From: Cloeon dipterum
Taxonomy: Eukaryota > Arthropoda > Insecta > Ephemeroptera > Baetidae
DNA: 64,000 nt
Assembly (NCBI RefSeq): GCF_949628265.1
Contig: NC_088788.1
Coordinates: 7,440,001 to 7,504,000 of the forward strand
Reading direction: 5' to 3'
The first letter of the stretch is position 1, and the number at the start of each line of letters is the position of its first letter. The notes under the pieces were generated by a model. The model was not told where the DNA came from and did no database searches. It saw nothing but the letters and a program-made list of their open reading frames with translations. Shown here in pieces: positions 35,109 through 47,600 of the stretch. Both the position numbers and the translations under genes were made by a program.

Positions 35109-38082
35109 GACGAGCTTTGTTGCTCTGATTGCGAGGCGGCGGCGCCGGCGGCAACGGTGGATCAGGAAAAGGTCCAAACTCGCTTCAATAGACACACGAC
35201 AAGCCGATGGCCCCTTGTTTTCTTGTAATTGATGCATTCGCTCCGTCACAGTTTCACTCGGGGGGAAAAAATTGATCAGTTCCGAAATTATTGCACGCGC
35301 CACTTATTATCGCAATCGCAGCTGCTATTTGGAGTTTGTCGTCCACTTCTCACGGCGATCGCTGAAGATGGCAAAAATTGGCCTTCAAAAGCGTGCACGG
35401 TGTCAATGTCGCTGGTCTAGTGATCTAGCATCGGCGGCCGCGTTGCAAATTAATTTGGTAAACACGCTCCGATGAGCGATGAGTTTAAGTAAACTCGTTT
35501 TGAGAACAGTTTCTCTTCACTCTGGAGAGAAATTCTGTTAAATTTAATTAACTATTTTTATACAGCGAGATCTATGGTATTACCTGTTTTTCTTATTGAC
35601 TTTTTAACCTTAAAAAAACAGTGCTGCAATAATTTAAAAATTATAACTTGCTTCTCGTGTTTCCGGATTTTTTTAATTAATGATTTCTTTAAAATTCTAA
35701 GAGAATTGTTACTGCAAAATTCAACCTAAGGAATAATTTTTTTAAAGAATTAAAAAAGGGCTAGTTAAAATAATTTTGAATTAAGCTTCAGAGCTTAAAT
35801 CATTTTCACAATCATTTTCATGCAATCGCGGTTTTATAAAAATGCCACACAAACCAAGAATTACCATGCGGTAAATAAAAAATTGGTATCAAAAAGCAAC
35901 TGGAAATTTGTTATGAAACTCGGAATTGTAAAAAGCGAGGAAGCACTCATTTACTATTAAATGAAAAATACTAAAAACATCGTGTATTTCTGCCTTTATG
36001 GGCATCTTTATAAATCTACTTAACATTTTTCATTTAATATCCTCTATTTAAAAAAATATTTTTTAAAACATTTTTAGCACCAAATTATTTAGAACTAAGT
36101 TTGAAAATGATTTTTATTATGTTTTGCCCCCCTAAAAATCCTGGAATTAGTTGTCTTTAATCCTTTAACAATTAAAAAAATGTTTCTAAAAATAAAGTTT
36201 CACTTGTCTGAACATTCTGAACTAAAAGAACATCAAATATCACGCATGAATTAGAAAAAAACACGCTTGGCCGGTATTCTTTGTAATTAATCGGTGTTCC
36301 GCGTGCTGGAGAGAAACTCAATCAAGAGGTGTGAGAAAAAAATTAATTATCTTATCTTCCTCTGGTTTATGCCAAAGCTTTCCTGCTCCAATAATGAGCT
36401 AAAAAATGATTCTTTAGTTCAGCGACCTATTCAGGAGGAAACAACTGCTAATCAGCAAGAACGACGAGAGTGCATGATGAAAGAGCACCTTTTATTTGGA
36501 CTGCTTTTTGCCTTTGAGCCGGCAAACACAGCGTTAACCGTACCAAGCCGCTTTCCAATCATAATAATCCGTTCAAAAAGGATATTTCGCGCTTTTGCAA
36601 CACTTGAAGAGCTTAAAAAAAAATGAAAAATGAAAGTTGTTTATTTTACTGGAAGTTTTATTTAATGCATTTAATTTAAAAAATAATAATATTATTTTTA
36701 AATTTCAGGCTGGGTATTTAAAATTATTTCTCGGAGAGAATTATATCTAATAATTAAATTAATTGTTATTTAATAAATTTAAAAACGGTACTAATTAACA
36801 ATCTAGACATAATTTTATTACTCTCTAACCTGGTCGCAATTATATTCAGTATAAATTAAAAGAATTTGAGTTAAACAGAGTGAAAAAATCGGTTCGCTGT
36901 GCCTTTTGCGTCGCGGAATAACCGAGCAAATATACAACAGAGTTAAATTTGGCTTAGACGAATTGTTATTGCGCAGTGAAAGGTTATTCACTCGCGTTGG
37001 CCGGCGCGGCGCGAAGGAAAGGGAAAGACTCCCTCACACTTTCTATCGCGCATCGTGCAAGGCTGGAAGATGAAACTAAAGCACATCGGCTTGATGGTTT
37101 ACGTTTACGCGGCGCTGGTGATCTTGAAAAGAGTCCAATTCGAACACGTTCCACTCGAGTGCGGCGAAATGTAGCTCGTCACCATCACCACAGCCAACAA
37201 CACTTTGTTTTATTCAAATGCGAACCGAAAGGAGAAAAAGATCGATCGATGCCGATTTGAATTCCGCTCACGCTTTTGTGACTTTTGCTTTCTTGTACTA
37301 CGCTTGTGTTAAATGTGCTAATATAAAGGCATTTGGTGCATTTTCAGCTTGGTAAAAATTAAATAAATTAAAAAAATTGGCAGATCGTTAAACAAAATAA
37401 AATTATCTTTCGATGGCATTAAAAAAATTGATTATAGTGCCTGGATTGGGTATCTGTAAGTGTTTGGGGGTTGTAAAGGGGTTGCTTGGAGGTTCATGGC
37501 TGAAATAAAAACAACCCCTGATGAAAATTAATCTTTAAGTCAACTTTGACACAAATGAACTTATTTCCAAGGAGGGGAAACATTGAAAATTCACGTTTTA
37601 GGTGGTGGTAAATCGTTAAGGGGTGATCGTAAAAGGGATTGGTGTTAGTGTTGTACTCTAAATAACGTACCCTCATGTCCCTCGTGCTCATCCTTTAAAA
37701 TTTTACAGCGATTTTGACTACTATCAAGGCTGCAGTGAAAAGGTATCCAAAAATCTAACCCGGGATCGCTCACTGCCGCTACAATTCGGATATTACTCAC
37801 GCTTAAAGGGTTAAATTTATAGTTGACTCTCAATCCAGATTGATATAATAACGAATGAGCAATAAAGAATTTACCACGAAGTAATTAATTAAATATCAAA
37901 TAGACCCTATCATTTATATTTTAATTTGAAGAACCACAAAAAATCAGTTTCTTATGTTTGTGAAATCAATTGTTGGTTATAATAACAAAACTCAAGAAAT
38001 TTTCTCTTATTTGAATAATTTGAAAATTAAAATTTATTTCTAAAAAAACGAGCAACATAATGAATAAGAATGTTAACATTTA
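35109..38082. other. Gene-free spacer
   Basis: AT-rich, with GC-richer islands around 35.1-35.5, 36.25-36.6 and 36.9-37.3 kb that resemble those further left. A stretch at 37.44-37.83 kb has a different, G-rich texture (GGGGTTG tracts) and an unassigned minus frame. It may be an old repeat. No gene could be supported. Confidence 0.4.
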
Positions 38083-38600
38083 TTTAAATCTTCGAGCGCG
38101 TGTTGGACTTATCTGTGAGGAATGAAAAGAAGCGGTTGACGTCACGCACGCAGTTGTGCCCCCCGTGGCAGTGGCAGGCGTAACCCCGCGTGAACCGGCG
38201 TTTCTCGAGATAAACATGAGGTCAACTGAACACATTTGTAATCCACAGTTGCCAACAAGCTCCGTTTCCAACAACTAGGACACAAAAACCCTGAAATATT
38301 AAATTAACTGAATGCCAAATTAAAAAATATTCAAAATAATAATCATTATATAATAACAAATTGGCATTCATACCCGTTAAAACCAGATTTTTCTCCAGGA
38401 AAACGTTTATAATCATTAAATAATCCAATAATATCATTCAAAACCTTTAAAAGCCACGATTTTCCAGCCAATTTGGCTCTCGCAGCCGCGAATTCCTCAT
38501 TTTCCCGACGCGCCAAATGCAGCAGCGCCACGAGCGGCGTTTTCCTCAAGCTCCAGTGGGATGCGGCAACCCTGCTGTTCTCTTTGTCAACACACACGCC
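38083..38600 (-). other. Possible minus-strand transcript divergent from the H-protein gene
   Basis: GC-richer sequence on the minus strand begins close to the H-protein promoter. It ends with a frame reading HVYLEKRRFTRGYACHCHGG, further residues and a stop at 38089-38091 that overlaps AATAAA (38088-38083). An upstream frame (SHWSLRKTPLVALLHLARRE) looks protein-like. I could not join the two in phase, nor find a convincing start codon or family. It may be a short cysteine-containing protein, a non-coding RNA or chance. Confidence 0.25.
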
Positions 38601-38672
38601 GGCCGAGCGAGCAATATTTTATGTAATTGGGTCTGATCACTGATCCGATTCGCGTCCGAAGAGGCGATAAGG

Positions 38673-41041
38673 ATGGTCGTGTGCTCCGTGGTCGTCCGCA
38701 GGCTGCTGGCCGCCGCCCCCGCCGCCCCCAGGCACGTCTTCACCGGCCTCCGATGGGTCACCTCCACCCCCGTCAAGTTCAATGGTGTGCAAAAACCCTG
38801 AAATTTTAATTTAAAATTTATTTAATGAATTATTTGTAGAAAGGAAGTACACGGACAAACACGAGTGGGTGCAGGTCGACGGAAAAATCGGGACAATCGG
38901 AATCACACACTACGCTCAGGTAAAAAAATACATATATAAGGAATTATTTAAATTATTTTTATTTAATTTTAATAATTTTTGAATAATTATTATATAGGAC
39001 GCCCTGGGGGATGTCGTCTACGCACAACTGCCTGACCCTGGACAGGAATTCTCACAAATGGGTTCGTATTTTTTAATTTTATTAAATGTTTAATTTATTT
39101 CCTTTTAAATTATACAATTTAAATTTTGTTTAAGGTTTGGAATTTCAGTTATTATTGACCTTGTCCAGCAGTCAGTGATTATTAACCGTGTGAAAAATTA
39201 TCAAGTATAGAGATATAATCTTATCTTGCTCCTCTCGAGTAGCAGCAAGATTTTTGCTGTGTCCACTCCAGACTCCACAGATCTAGGCGCTCAATTAAAT
39301 TCATATTGCGGATCATATTTTGCCAATCACCTCCATAAACTTACAAAATTTTTGTATAAACATTATTTTTTAACATGAATTAGTTTTAAATATTTAAATC
39401 ATTTTTTCTTTTTTAGTACAAATAAATAATCAATGTCCAGTTTTTATGTTTTTTTTTTTATAAATTTTTTCTGAAACCATGTGATCATTAATATCTTTTT
39501 GCGAATTTTATGCTGGGTTAATTTAAATTTTAAAATTATCTGCTTGCAATTAAAATATTACTTTATTAAAAATATTAAAGAGCAAAAATAATCTAATAGT
39601 AACGAAACAAACTAATACATACAAATTTATTAATTATCTTGCTTTTCCATTTTTTTGTTCATTGTTTTGACTAATTTTTCAGTCTCTTCCAACTTCATTA
39701 TTTGGAAAAAGAGAAATTAAAAAAAACTATTAGTTTCTTAAAGAAAACTACATTTTGGCGGCTAGTTAAGAAAAAGTTTTTAAATGACTGATTTTTTTGT
39801 TTGTTTTTGTAGATGAGTGTGGCGCTTTGGAGAGTGTGAAGGCGGCGAGCGAGCTGTACTGCCCGGTGTCCGGCAAGATTGTGTCCAAAAACACGGAAGT
39901 CGAGGACACGCCTGGACTGATCAACAAATCGTGCTACGAAAAAGGTCAGTTGCTGCTCACTGCTAACTCTTAGTTAGGCAACGTGCCACGCTCCCCAGCT
40001 ATGCCGGCGCCATAACTCGCACTTAACATGGAATGAATAATAAAATAAAACGCTTGGTCATTAATTTGTCAGCAATCTTTGAGGCCATTGCAAAAGTGCA
40101 AAGTTATAAAAGTTGTTAATTGGTTTTAGTTTATTAAATCGAATTTAATTTTAATTTTTTGAAATTAATTTATTAATTAGAAAATTTTATCCATTTTACT
40201 GGCATGGTATTTAAAATATTAATTGGAGCAGAAATAGATTTACAACTATTTGATTGCAGCATGATTAATTGCGTTTTATTAAATAAATTAGCATGGGAAG
40301 CAATATGATTGTCAGTTATTTAAAAATTGCTGTTTCAGTAATATTTGCCTTTAGCCATTTCATTTTTTATCCTTTAAAATTCTTAGCCATCAAATAGTAT
40401 TGAAAAAAGATTTGTCAGTCGTTCAGGAACGAATTAATAAATTTCCCTCTATTTCATAGCGGTCAAGACTTTTTAAAGATGATGTTCCTATGATTTGAAA
40501 AGTTAAAATTGAATTAACTGTTTATTTTTAATTTTCATTTAAAAATTCCAACCTTGTTGACATGCATTTAGTTACTTATTGCTCATCATGCGATTTATCT
40601 GGAACATTCCAGGCATATTTATTTTATAAAGGATAAAAATAGTCTAATTTGGTTTGAATTAGATATATTTTGCGTACAGAAAGATTTTTATTTTTTAAGC
40701 TAGCATGTACTGAATGCTTCTAAAAACTATTTTTCTAATTATTATTTTTAAACTGATTTAATATCATGAGTTTTGGTTTCTGCAAACAGCCTTAGCACCT
40801 CATCTTGAACCTTTTTTATTCAGATTTAAATTTTAAAACAACCATCTCGCTAAAGTTTTTTAATTAAAAAAAAAATCCTCTGGATTCTGTAAATATGAAA
40901 ATTTTTATTCAATCTCAACGAAGTGTAATATTGTTATTTGTAGGCTGGCTGTTCAAGTTAGAGCTGAGCAAGCTGCACGAGCTGGACGGGCTGATGGACG
41001 AGGCTCAGTACGAAAAGTTCCTGAAGACTGACGACCACTGA
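38673..41041 (+). CDS. GCSH: Glycine cleavage system H protein, mitochondrial
   Basis: Five exons, 38673-38784, 38840-38919, 38998-39061, 39813-39944 and 40944-41041, encode 161 residues. Residues 1-37 form an arginine-bearing mitochondrial presequence ([16 protein letters not shown]). The mature part starts [13 protein letters not shown], continues [19 protein letters not shown] and carries the lipoylation site ESVKA (Lys95), then [10 protein letters not shown] and the C-terminal GWLFKLELS. In the glycine cleavage complex its swinging lipoyl arm carries the aminomethyl group between the P, T and L proteins. It can also pass lipoate to other enzymes. Introns 3 (751 bp) and 4 (999 bp) are long and AT-rich, with nothing recognisable inside. 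AATAAA at 41214-41219 is the likely poly(A) signal. Confidence 0.94.
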
Positions 41042-41219
41042 CCCAAAGAGCCGATTAATTAATTTTTAAGCCTCTGTAGTACGAAAAACAACCATCAGTC
41101 ATTGTATTGTGTGAAACGAAATGAAATTGCAGCTTTTGTGGACGAGAATCTGTGATAGTGCGAGCTGCTGCTGCTGCATTTTTTTGCTGTCAAATGGGTT
41201 ATAAAAAAAATATAATAAA

Positions 41220-44200
41220 AATCCGTCGAGTCACAGAACTTTGGTGAGATTTCCTTCAATTAGGACAAAGTCGAGGCAGGGATCAAGGGCACGAGTGTCT
41301 GCTGATTTATCAGGCGCTGCTGACATGACTCGAGCATGCAAACTCATTGACCCACTCGACGAAAGGCTTGCCGCGATTGCATCAAATTATATTATGCTGA
41401 AAAGAAGAATCTGGAATAACTGCCGGATTTTTGTTTTTTTGTTTTAAATAAATCGTCAGTTTCTTTAATTTAGATATTCTATTGAAAGATAAAGTTTAAA
41501 AAAGTAATTTGTGTAAATTAATGGTTTTTTTTTCTTTCTGGTTTAATAGATCATATATTTTGTTAAATATTTTGATATCCTCCAGGTCTAAATTAAAAAA
41601 AATATTAGTCCTCTCAATCAAATGAACATCAGATTAGAATGATGATCATCATTTGGATTTTTTTAGTTATAATTTTCTAGAAATTACATTTCAAAAGTTA
41701 AAAATTTGAATTTTTGCCCATTTTTTCATTGCTATGTCTCGGATTCTAACCGCATTAGAATCGTAAAAACTAAACACCTAGACTCATCTCAAATTTGTCT
41801 AATGAACAGGAACGTTTTCTGTTTTCCTGCTGCAGAAAATATATTTTAAATAAATTCAAATTGAAATTAGAAAAAAACGAATAATTATTATTCATCCACG
41901 TAATTTTTTAATGAAAAACAGTTATTTTTACGAGCCATTTTTAGATTAAAAAATAATCACGCGATGCGTGGATCATAATATTATTAATTGCGCGTATATT
42001 CCCAATGGACGTCACTCGCATGAATGAAAAAATTTAAAATTTCCACTCTAGGGAAAAACAGCAAGTAGTAGTCATCTTGCAACAACCTGTTTTCAATCCT
42101 CGTACTCTTAAAAAATAATTTTCCTCGCCCGAAATTGCCAAAATCCCATCTTCTGGAACAGTTCCTGTTCTAATTTAATTAGAAATCCCTCTGAAATCAC
42201 CTGAGCCGCTGCGATTTGCGAAGAAACGACGCGTGCTGACGTCACGCAAGACGTAGTTTGTGCATTATTACACCGGAGTAAAAAAGAGCTAATTCTGCGG
42301 GATTTGCGTCACGGCGACACACACTGCAAAAGTCCGAATCATCTCGCGTGAGCAGGAGTGTAGCTGCGGAGACAAAACACAATTTATATGATATTCCACA
42401 TCGTGGAATTTTAGGATGGAAGCATGGTGCACGGTATGCATTTAATGAAATATTTCAGCCTGTGCTATATTGCCGTAACACACACTCCAGGCGCGGAGCA
42501 AAAGGAAATATCGACCGCCAGCTCGACTATATTGACCTACAAATCCATTCATAGCGACTAGAAACATCACACTCACGCTATTTTGCAGCGCTCAAGCTTA
42601 GAGTTGCAATCACAGGAACGTGCAATTTATTGTTTATTTAATATTGAATTATTAATTAAGAGAATATTATTATTTAAATAGTATTTTTAATTTTAAACCA
42701 ATTTTGGAATGAAAATAAAATTTAATTTTGTCACCTAATCTATAAAAAATTAAATTGTTAATAATGACATCACATATTTGAGGAATTAAAATTTAATGAT
42801 ACGAAATAGCACTAAAATTTTATAAGTACACTGCTTTGTTTCATTTTTTGTTAAGATAAATTGAACGAATAATGTTTATAAATAAAACTAAATATAGCGG
42901 GTTGCCTTGGAAATACATAACAATTGAATTCAATGAAAATATATAGCGGCACAAAAATCCACACTTTCAAACGCAAATGCTAGTTTTTAAAAAGATTCTG
43001 TCTGCAAAGTCTACTGATTTAAGAAAAAAAACTATCTCTCCACTTGTATAGTTTTCAAGTCGATTTTTTAAAGACTTTTCAAATGAAATTTTCCCAAATT
43101 GGTTAGAAAATTATGATCTAATTTACTCAAAAAATTGAAATAATATATTTTATACCAATTTTAATCCACTTTTGCCAGGAAATTGACTGAAACTAAATTA
43201 TTTGCTATCACTATCAGGATTAAAAATAATGAAATCATCAGGAAATTATTTAGATAACCTTCAGAAGGCTAATTTTTTTCTGCGCTTTTCAACTATCAAG
43301 TCGATTACAGAAATGAAGCGAAGGTCGAGTACTTTTTAGTAGATCAGCACAAATTCCTCAACTGATTTGGAAACATTCGAAATTTAAAGAGGTTAAAAAA
43401 TCCACAATATCAAATATTTAAAATTTTATTATAAAAAAAACTGAGCTGAACAGTACTTCTTTCAAAACTACCCTGCAGAGCCGAGGGGGTGGGCGGTTTG
43501 TTGAACTTACTATTTGTCATTTTTCCAACAGCAGGCACACTTTAGGAAATTTTGCTGAAATGTTGAAATTTTAGATGAAAAAATATAGATAACATTTTAA
43601 ATTAAATTATTAGCAGTTACAAATTAACACCAGAGAGCAGAAATATAAAATGCACTAAAATAAGAGACTAGGTTTTTTCTTAAATATTTAAAATTTTAAT
43701 ATTCCATAGTGTCAGCAATAATTGAATTTTTTATTAAGTCCTTAACGTAGAGATTTAATCATTTTTGCTAAAATTGTATTAATTATTACAAAATGTAAAA
43801 TGAAATGATAGTATTAACAGGAACTGCGCGACGTGCGTAACACAAATATAACTTTTTTACCGCCAAAACAATATGAACCCATATGCGAGAAGTGCGCATG
43901 CGTCAGAGCTGGCACACGCCAACCGCCAGCTGTTAGCGGCTGACGTCGGCCACAGCAGCTCTGACGCATGCGCAATTCCCGCATACAGGTTCATATTGTT
44001 TTGGCGGGGAAAAAAGCTCGCTGCATTTTTTGGTCGGAAAAAATATCCAATTTAACTAATTCGACCCTCAAGAATCAATTGGTGTGCTCAAAAATGTCGT
44101 CAAAGACGATTCTTTAATTAAAATCATGGTGGTGACTGACAAATTACCGAATCAAATCTATGAAAAATTTGTTTTAGCAAATTTTGAAAGTTAAACTAAA

Positions 44201-44570
44201 TATTTAAGATTTTTAAGCAAGTCCGTCCCTTAGATTGCATGAAAGAAAACATGTCTATCCCACACATCATTCATGTTTACACAGTGTTAACGAACTGCTC
44301 AAAGTTTAGAAAGAAAAATTCCTGTTTGGCCACGAGAATGCCCCTCTATTCTGTTGAAATAACTTTTCGTGATGAAATTTCAAAAGCATATTTTCCGAAA
44401 TTTATTATTTATCATCTTGGCCCGAGACAGAAATGAAACTTAAATCCCGCTTAAAAAGTGCAATTCGAATTGGCCGATTGTGTGAGCGTACGTGAGGTGA
44501 GGTGTGCGGGATTGGAGGGAGGCTGGGTGGCGCGGCGCAGCTGCACCAGTCGGGGCGTCGCGGCGGCGCG
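41220..44570. other. Spacer between GCSH and acetyl-CoA synthetase
   Basis: AT-rich DNA without a supportable gene. It contains a CpG-bearing patch at about 42.2-42.6 kb and the fold-back element at 43852-44016. Sequence from about 44.45 kb onward becomes GC-rich and belongs to the synthetase promoter. Confidence 0.5.
43852..44016. repeat. 165-bp fold-back element upstream of acetyl-CoA synthetase
   Basis: The left arm (CCGCCAAAACAATATGAACC, then TGCGCATGCGTCAGAGCTG) is mirrored by the right arm (CAGCTCTGACGCATGCGCA, then GGTTCATATTGTTTTGGCGG). The arms are about 55-60 bp, with one short central loop containing TGACGTCGGCC. It is GC-rich against an AT-rich background and could form a long hairpin. 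It ends about 630 bp before the synthetase start codon. No coding capacity. Confidence 0.8.
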
Positions 44571-44579
44571 CATAAAAGG
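44571..44579 (+). promoter_or_regulatory. TATA-like box of acetyl-CoA synthetase
   Basis: CATAAAAGG lies 66 bp before the start codon in a GC-rich promoter. A TTCAGATT initiator-like site is at 44611-44618. Confidence 0.5.
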
Positions 44580-44644
44580 CGTGCGCGCGGCCGCATCGAG
44601 CCTTCCTCGCTTCAGATTGTGGCCCAGTGCTTGTGGCGGACGCA

Positions 44645-47600
44645 ATGGCACCGGACGTGTTTTACCCGGCGGCTGGCACGGCGTCCAAGGCGCACTGCTC
44701 GTCGATGCAGCAGTACCGCCAAATGCACGCGCGCTCGCTCGAACAGCCCGAACAGTTCTGGGGACAGATCGCCGAGCAGTTCCACTGGGAGGCGCCGACC
44801 AAGGGCAAATTCTTCGAGTTCAACTTCGACATCCGCAAGGGACCAGTGTTCGTCAGGTGGATGCACCAGGCCTCCACCAACATCTGCTACAACCTGCTCG
44901 ACCTCAACGTCAAAAAGGGACTCGGAGACAAGGTCGCCTTCTATTGGTCAGTAATAAATAATTTAGTAAAAATTATATAACAAAAATTTCATTCTGGAGG
45001 ATCAAGTTATATTGATAAAAATTTTCTTTAACGTTTTTTTTAATTATTTTGAGCTTAACAGAAACTGTTCAAATGTTCAGAATTATTTACTTTAAACTGT
45101 AAGCTCTCACTTGTTAAAGCAGTGTACACTTTGATTTTTTTGTTAAAATACTAGATTAAAAATATTTCTACCATTTTTTAAAAACATTATATTATGTAAC
45201 CTTTTTATTTTTAAAACGATTGTTTAAATAAGTTAATTTCTAGGTGCCTAATTAACGGGAAGAGAACAGAAACAATGTTTTTTTGTTTGATTTAAAATAA
45301 AAAACTTCAATTTATTCCTGAGATGAAATTTATTTAAACATAGTCCCACTAAAAAGCGAATTTTTAGCACTTAAATATTTAAAAATTCATTTTAAAATCC
45401 TAGTACTTGCCTCGAGACTTGTAAAAACGTCTAGATATAGGCTTTGAAACCGTCTAAAAATGTATATATGTTGCATAAAGAAATTAAACATAATTAATTG
45501 CAAAAGAAAAAAAACAAAATAAACAGACTTAATAATATTTTAATCATTCCATGCTAAAATCTTAATATTTTCATTTAAAATAATATTTATCTTTATTGAA
45601 TATATTTATGACGTTTTTACTATGAATTTTTAGGAAGCACTTTGGAAACACTAGTTCTATCCGTTAAAAATAAAACAATTAAATAAATTAATTAATTCAG
45701 TAGGCACTACATATTAAATAATGATAAAGGCTATTTCCGAATAATGTGTCATGAGTATTTTTTTAAGCCAGAGATTAAAAATTATACTAATTTTAAATTT
45801 GAAATCTCGCTCTTTGAATGGACGAGTATTATTTATCTCACTCTCAGTATCAGCGAAAAATAGGCCGCGCGCGCGATCGGCACGATTTGCATAGGCGCGA
45901 GTGCGCGGCTTCAGGAAATGACGCCGTGCAATTACGATTCTCTCGCTCTGCCGATGAGTGTGTATGTGTCAACACTCTCGAAATTGTCATCAATTAAAAA
46001 CTGCCAATCACGATCGCTATCGCAATTTATTTTGTCTTTCTATTGCTCAAATTTTATTTTATTAATTAATGATATTTAAGCACACGAAATTAAAAAAGCG
46101 GGCTATCAACTATCAAAACTTTTAAAAATCAAAATAATCAAGATTTCCAAGCAAACACAAAAACTTCCTTGTTTTGACGAGTATTTAAAAATTAAAAAAC
46201 AGAACTAAAGAGAGAAAAAACCCGCCAACGAATTAAAATTCATCAGTTTTGTTGTAAAATAAGCATCTCTGTTGAATTTTAATCCTCCTATCTATTTTAC
46301 TTCCTTTCGAAAAAATGCGTCGTGCACATCCGGCGCCTGCAATTAGCATCTCTTTTGGCCTTTGACCCCCAGCAGCAATTTCAAAAGGAGCCGTATTCTC
46401 TGCTCGGCTGCTTTTTGTCGTGCAAATAATGTCTGAAAAGGGAATATTACGCTCTACATCTGCCTGACGACGATGGCAAATGGGTTGTCGGCGCGCGCCG
46501 CTCGCCGAGCAGCGCCGGATTTTCTTCCGTTCACACGCTGCACGCCGGATAAATATCGATTTTCGACCGAGCGCGCACTCCCTCGCTGACCCACCTACGT
46601 CAGCCGCTGCGCTGACTGCAAAAAGGTCACGGGTTGATTGCCAACCGCCGAGCACCAATGCATTTCAGCCGGGATTCTTGCAACACGTTATTGATTTTAA
46701 TCTTTTGCTCCTTAAAAAATATTGAAAACAAAACAAAAAATGATAAGCTGTGACGCACTAAAAATGTTGATGATGATTTTTTTTCTATTTTGACGATTTT
46801 TTCCGTACAAAATTGTGAATTGTTTCTTAATATAGCAGAAATAATAATTAAAAAAGCATAGACAAAATAAATTGTAATTGGGGGTTCCATATTAAATTTT
46901 AAATTAACTTTTGGAAAGTAAAAATTTACGTTTGTGAAATATTCCTAGTAAATTAAATTTGGTCAATAATTATTTTATTTTCAACGTTTGGTCATTTATT
47001 TTAATATCCTCGAGGCTGATATTGATTTATTTCATATAATCATATATATTCTATTAATAAAAAAGCTCCAATAAGATCTAACAAAAAGTTCACTTTTCCG
47101 TTAATCTTTCTTTTTTATTTTTAGCACAATATAAATAAATGCTAGACGATTTAAAACCAGCCAATACTTTACAACATTTAACTTTCGTCCTTCTATATTT
47201 AGAAAAATCTGGAGCCACACTATTTCTTTTAAAGTTTAAAGAAAAATCGGAAATATAAACAATTCCTGTAAGAGTCGGGCCAATCTGATTTCAAAACAAA
47301 CTGTTGTTGTGCCTTGATAAACAACGACATTTTTTTCATTGTGTTCATTATCTGTTGGCTCTAGGAGACAAACAAGCCCACAAAACAGAATTTAAATATT
47401 ATACAAAGCCGACGCGCACTCTCCTTTCTTGATTTTCAAGGCGTAATATGGGAAACGGAAACGATAATTAGAACGATATAGCCTTGGAACAATAAAAAAG
47501 TCAACTAAATGATGCTGATCGTGCGCTTACTTTTTATTTACATTAATTTAACAGCTGCACTGATCGTTTTTATCTTTGCCTTGGGTGACCGGACTGCCTT

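Noticed and set aside
37645-37833. Minus frame containing LKDEHEGHEGTLFRVQH
   Set aside because: Looks somewhat protein-like, but I found no splice partner, start or family. The surrounding G-rich texture suggests an old repeat.
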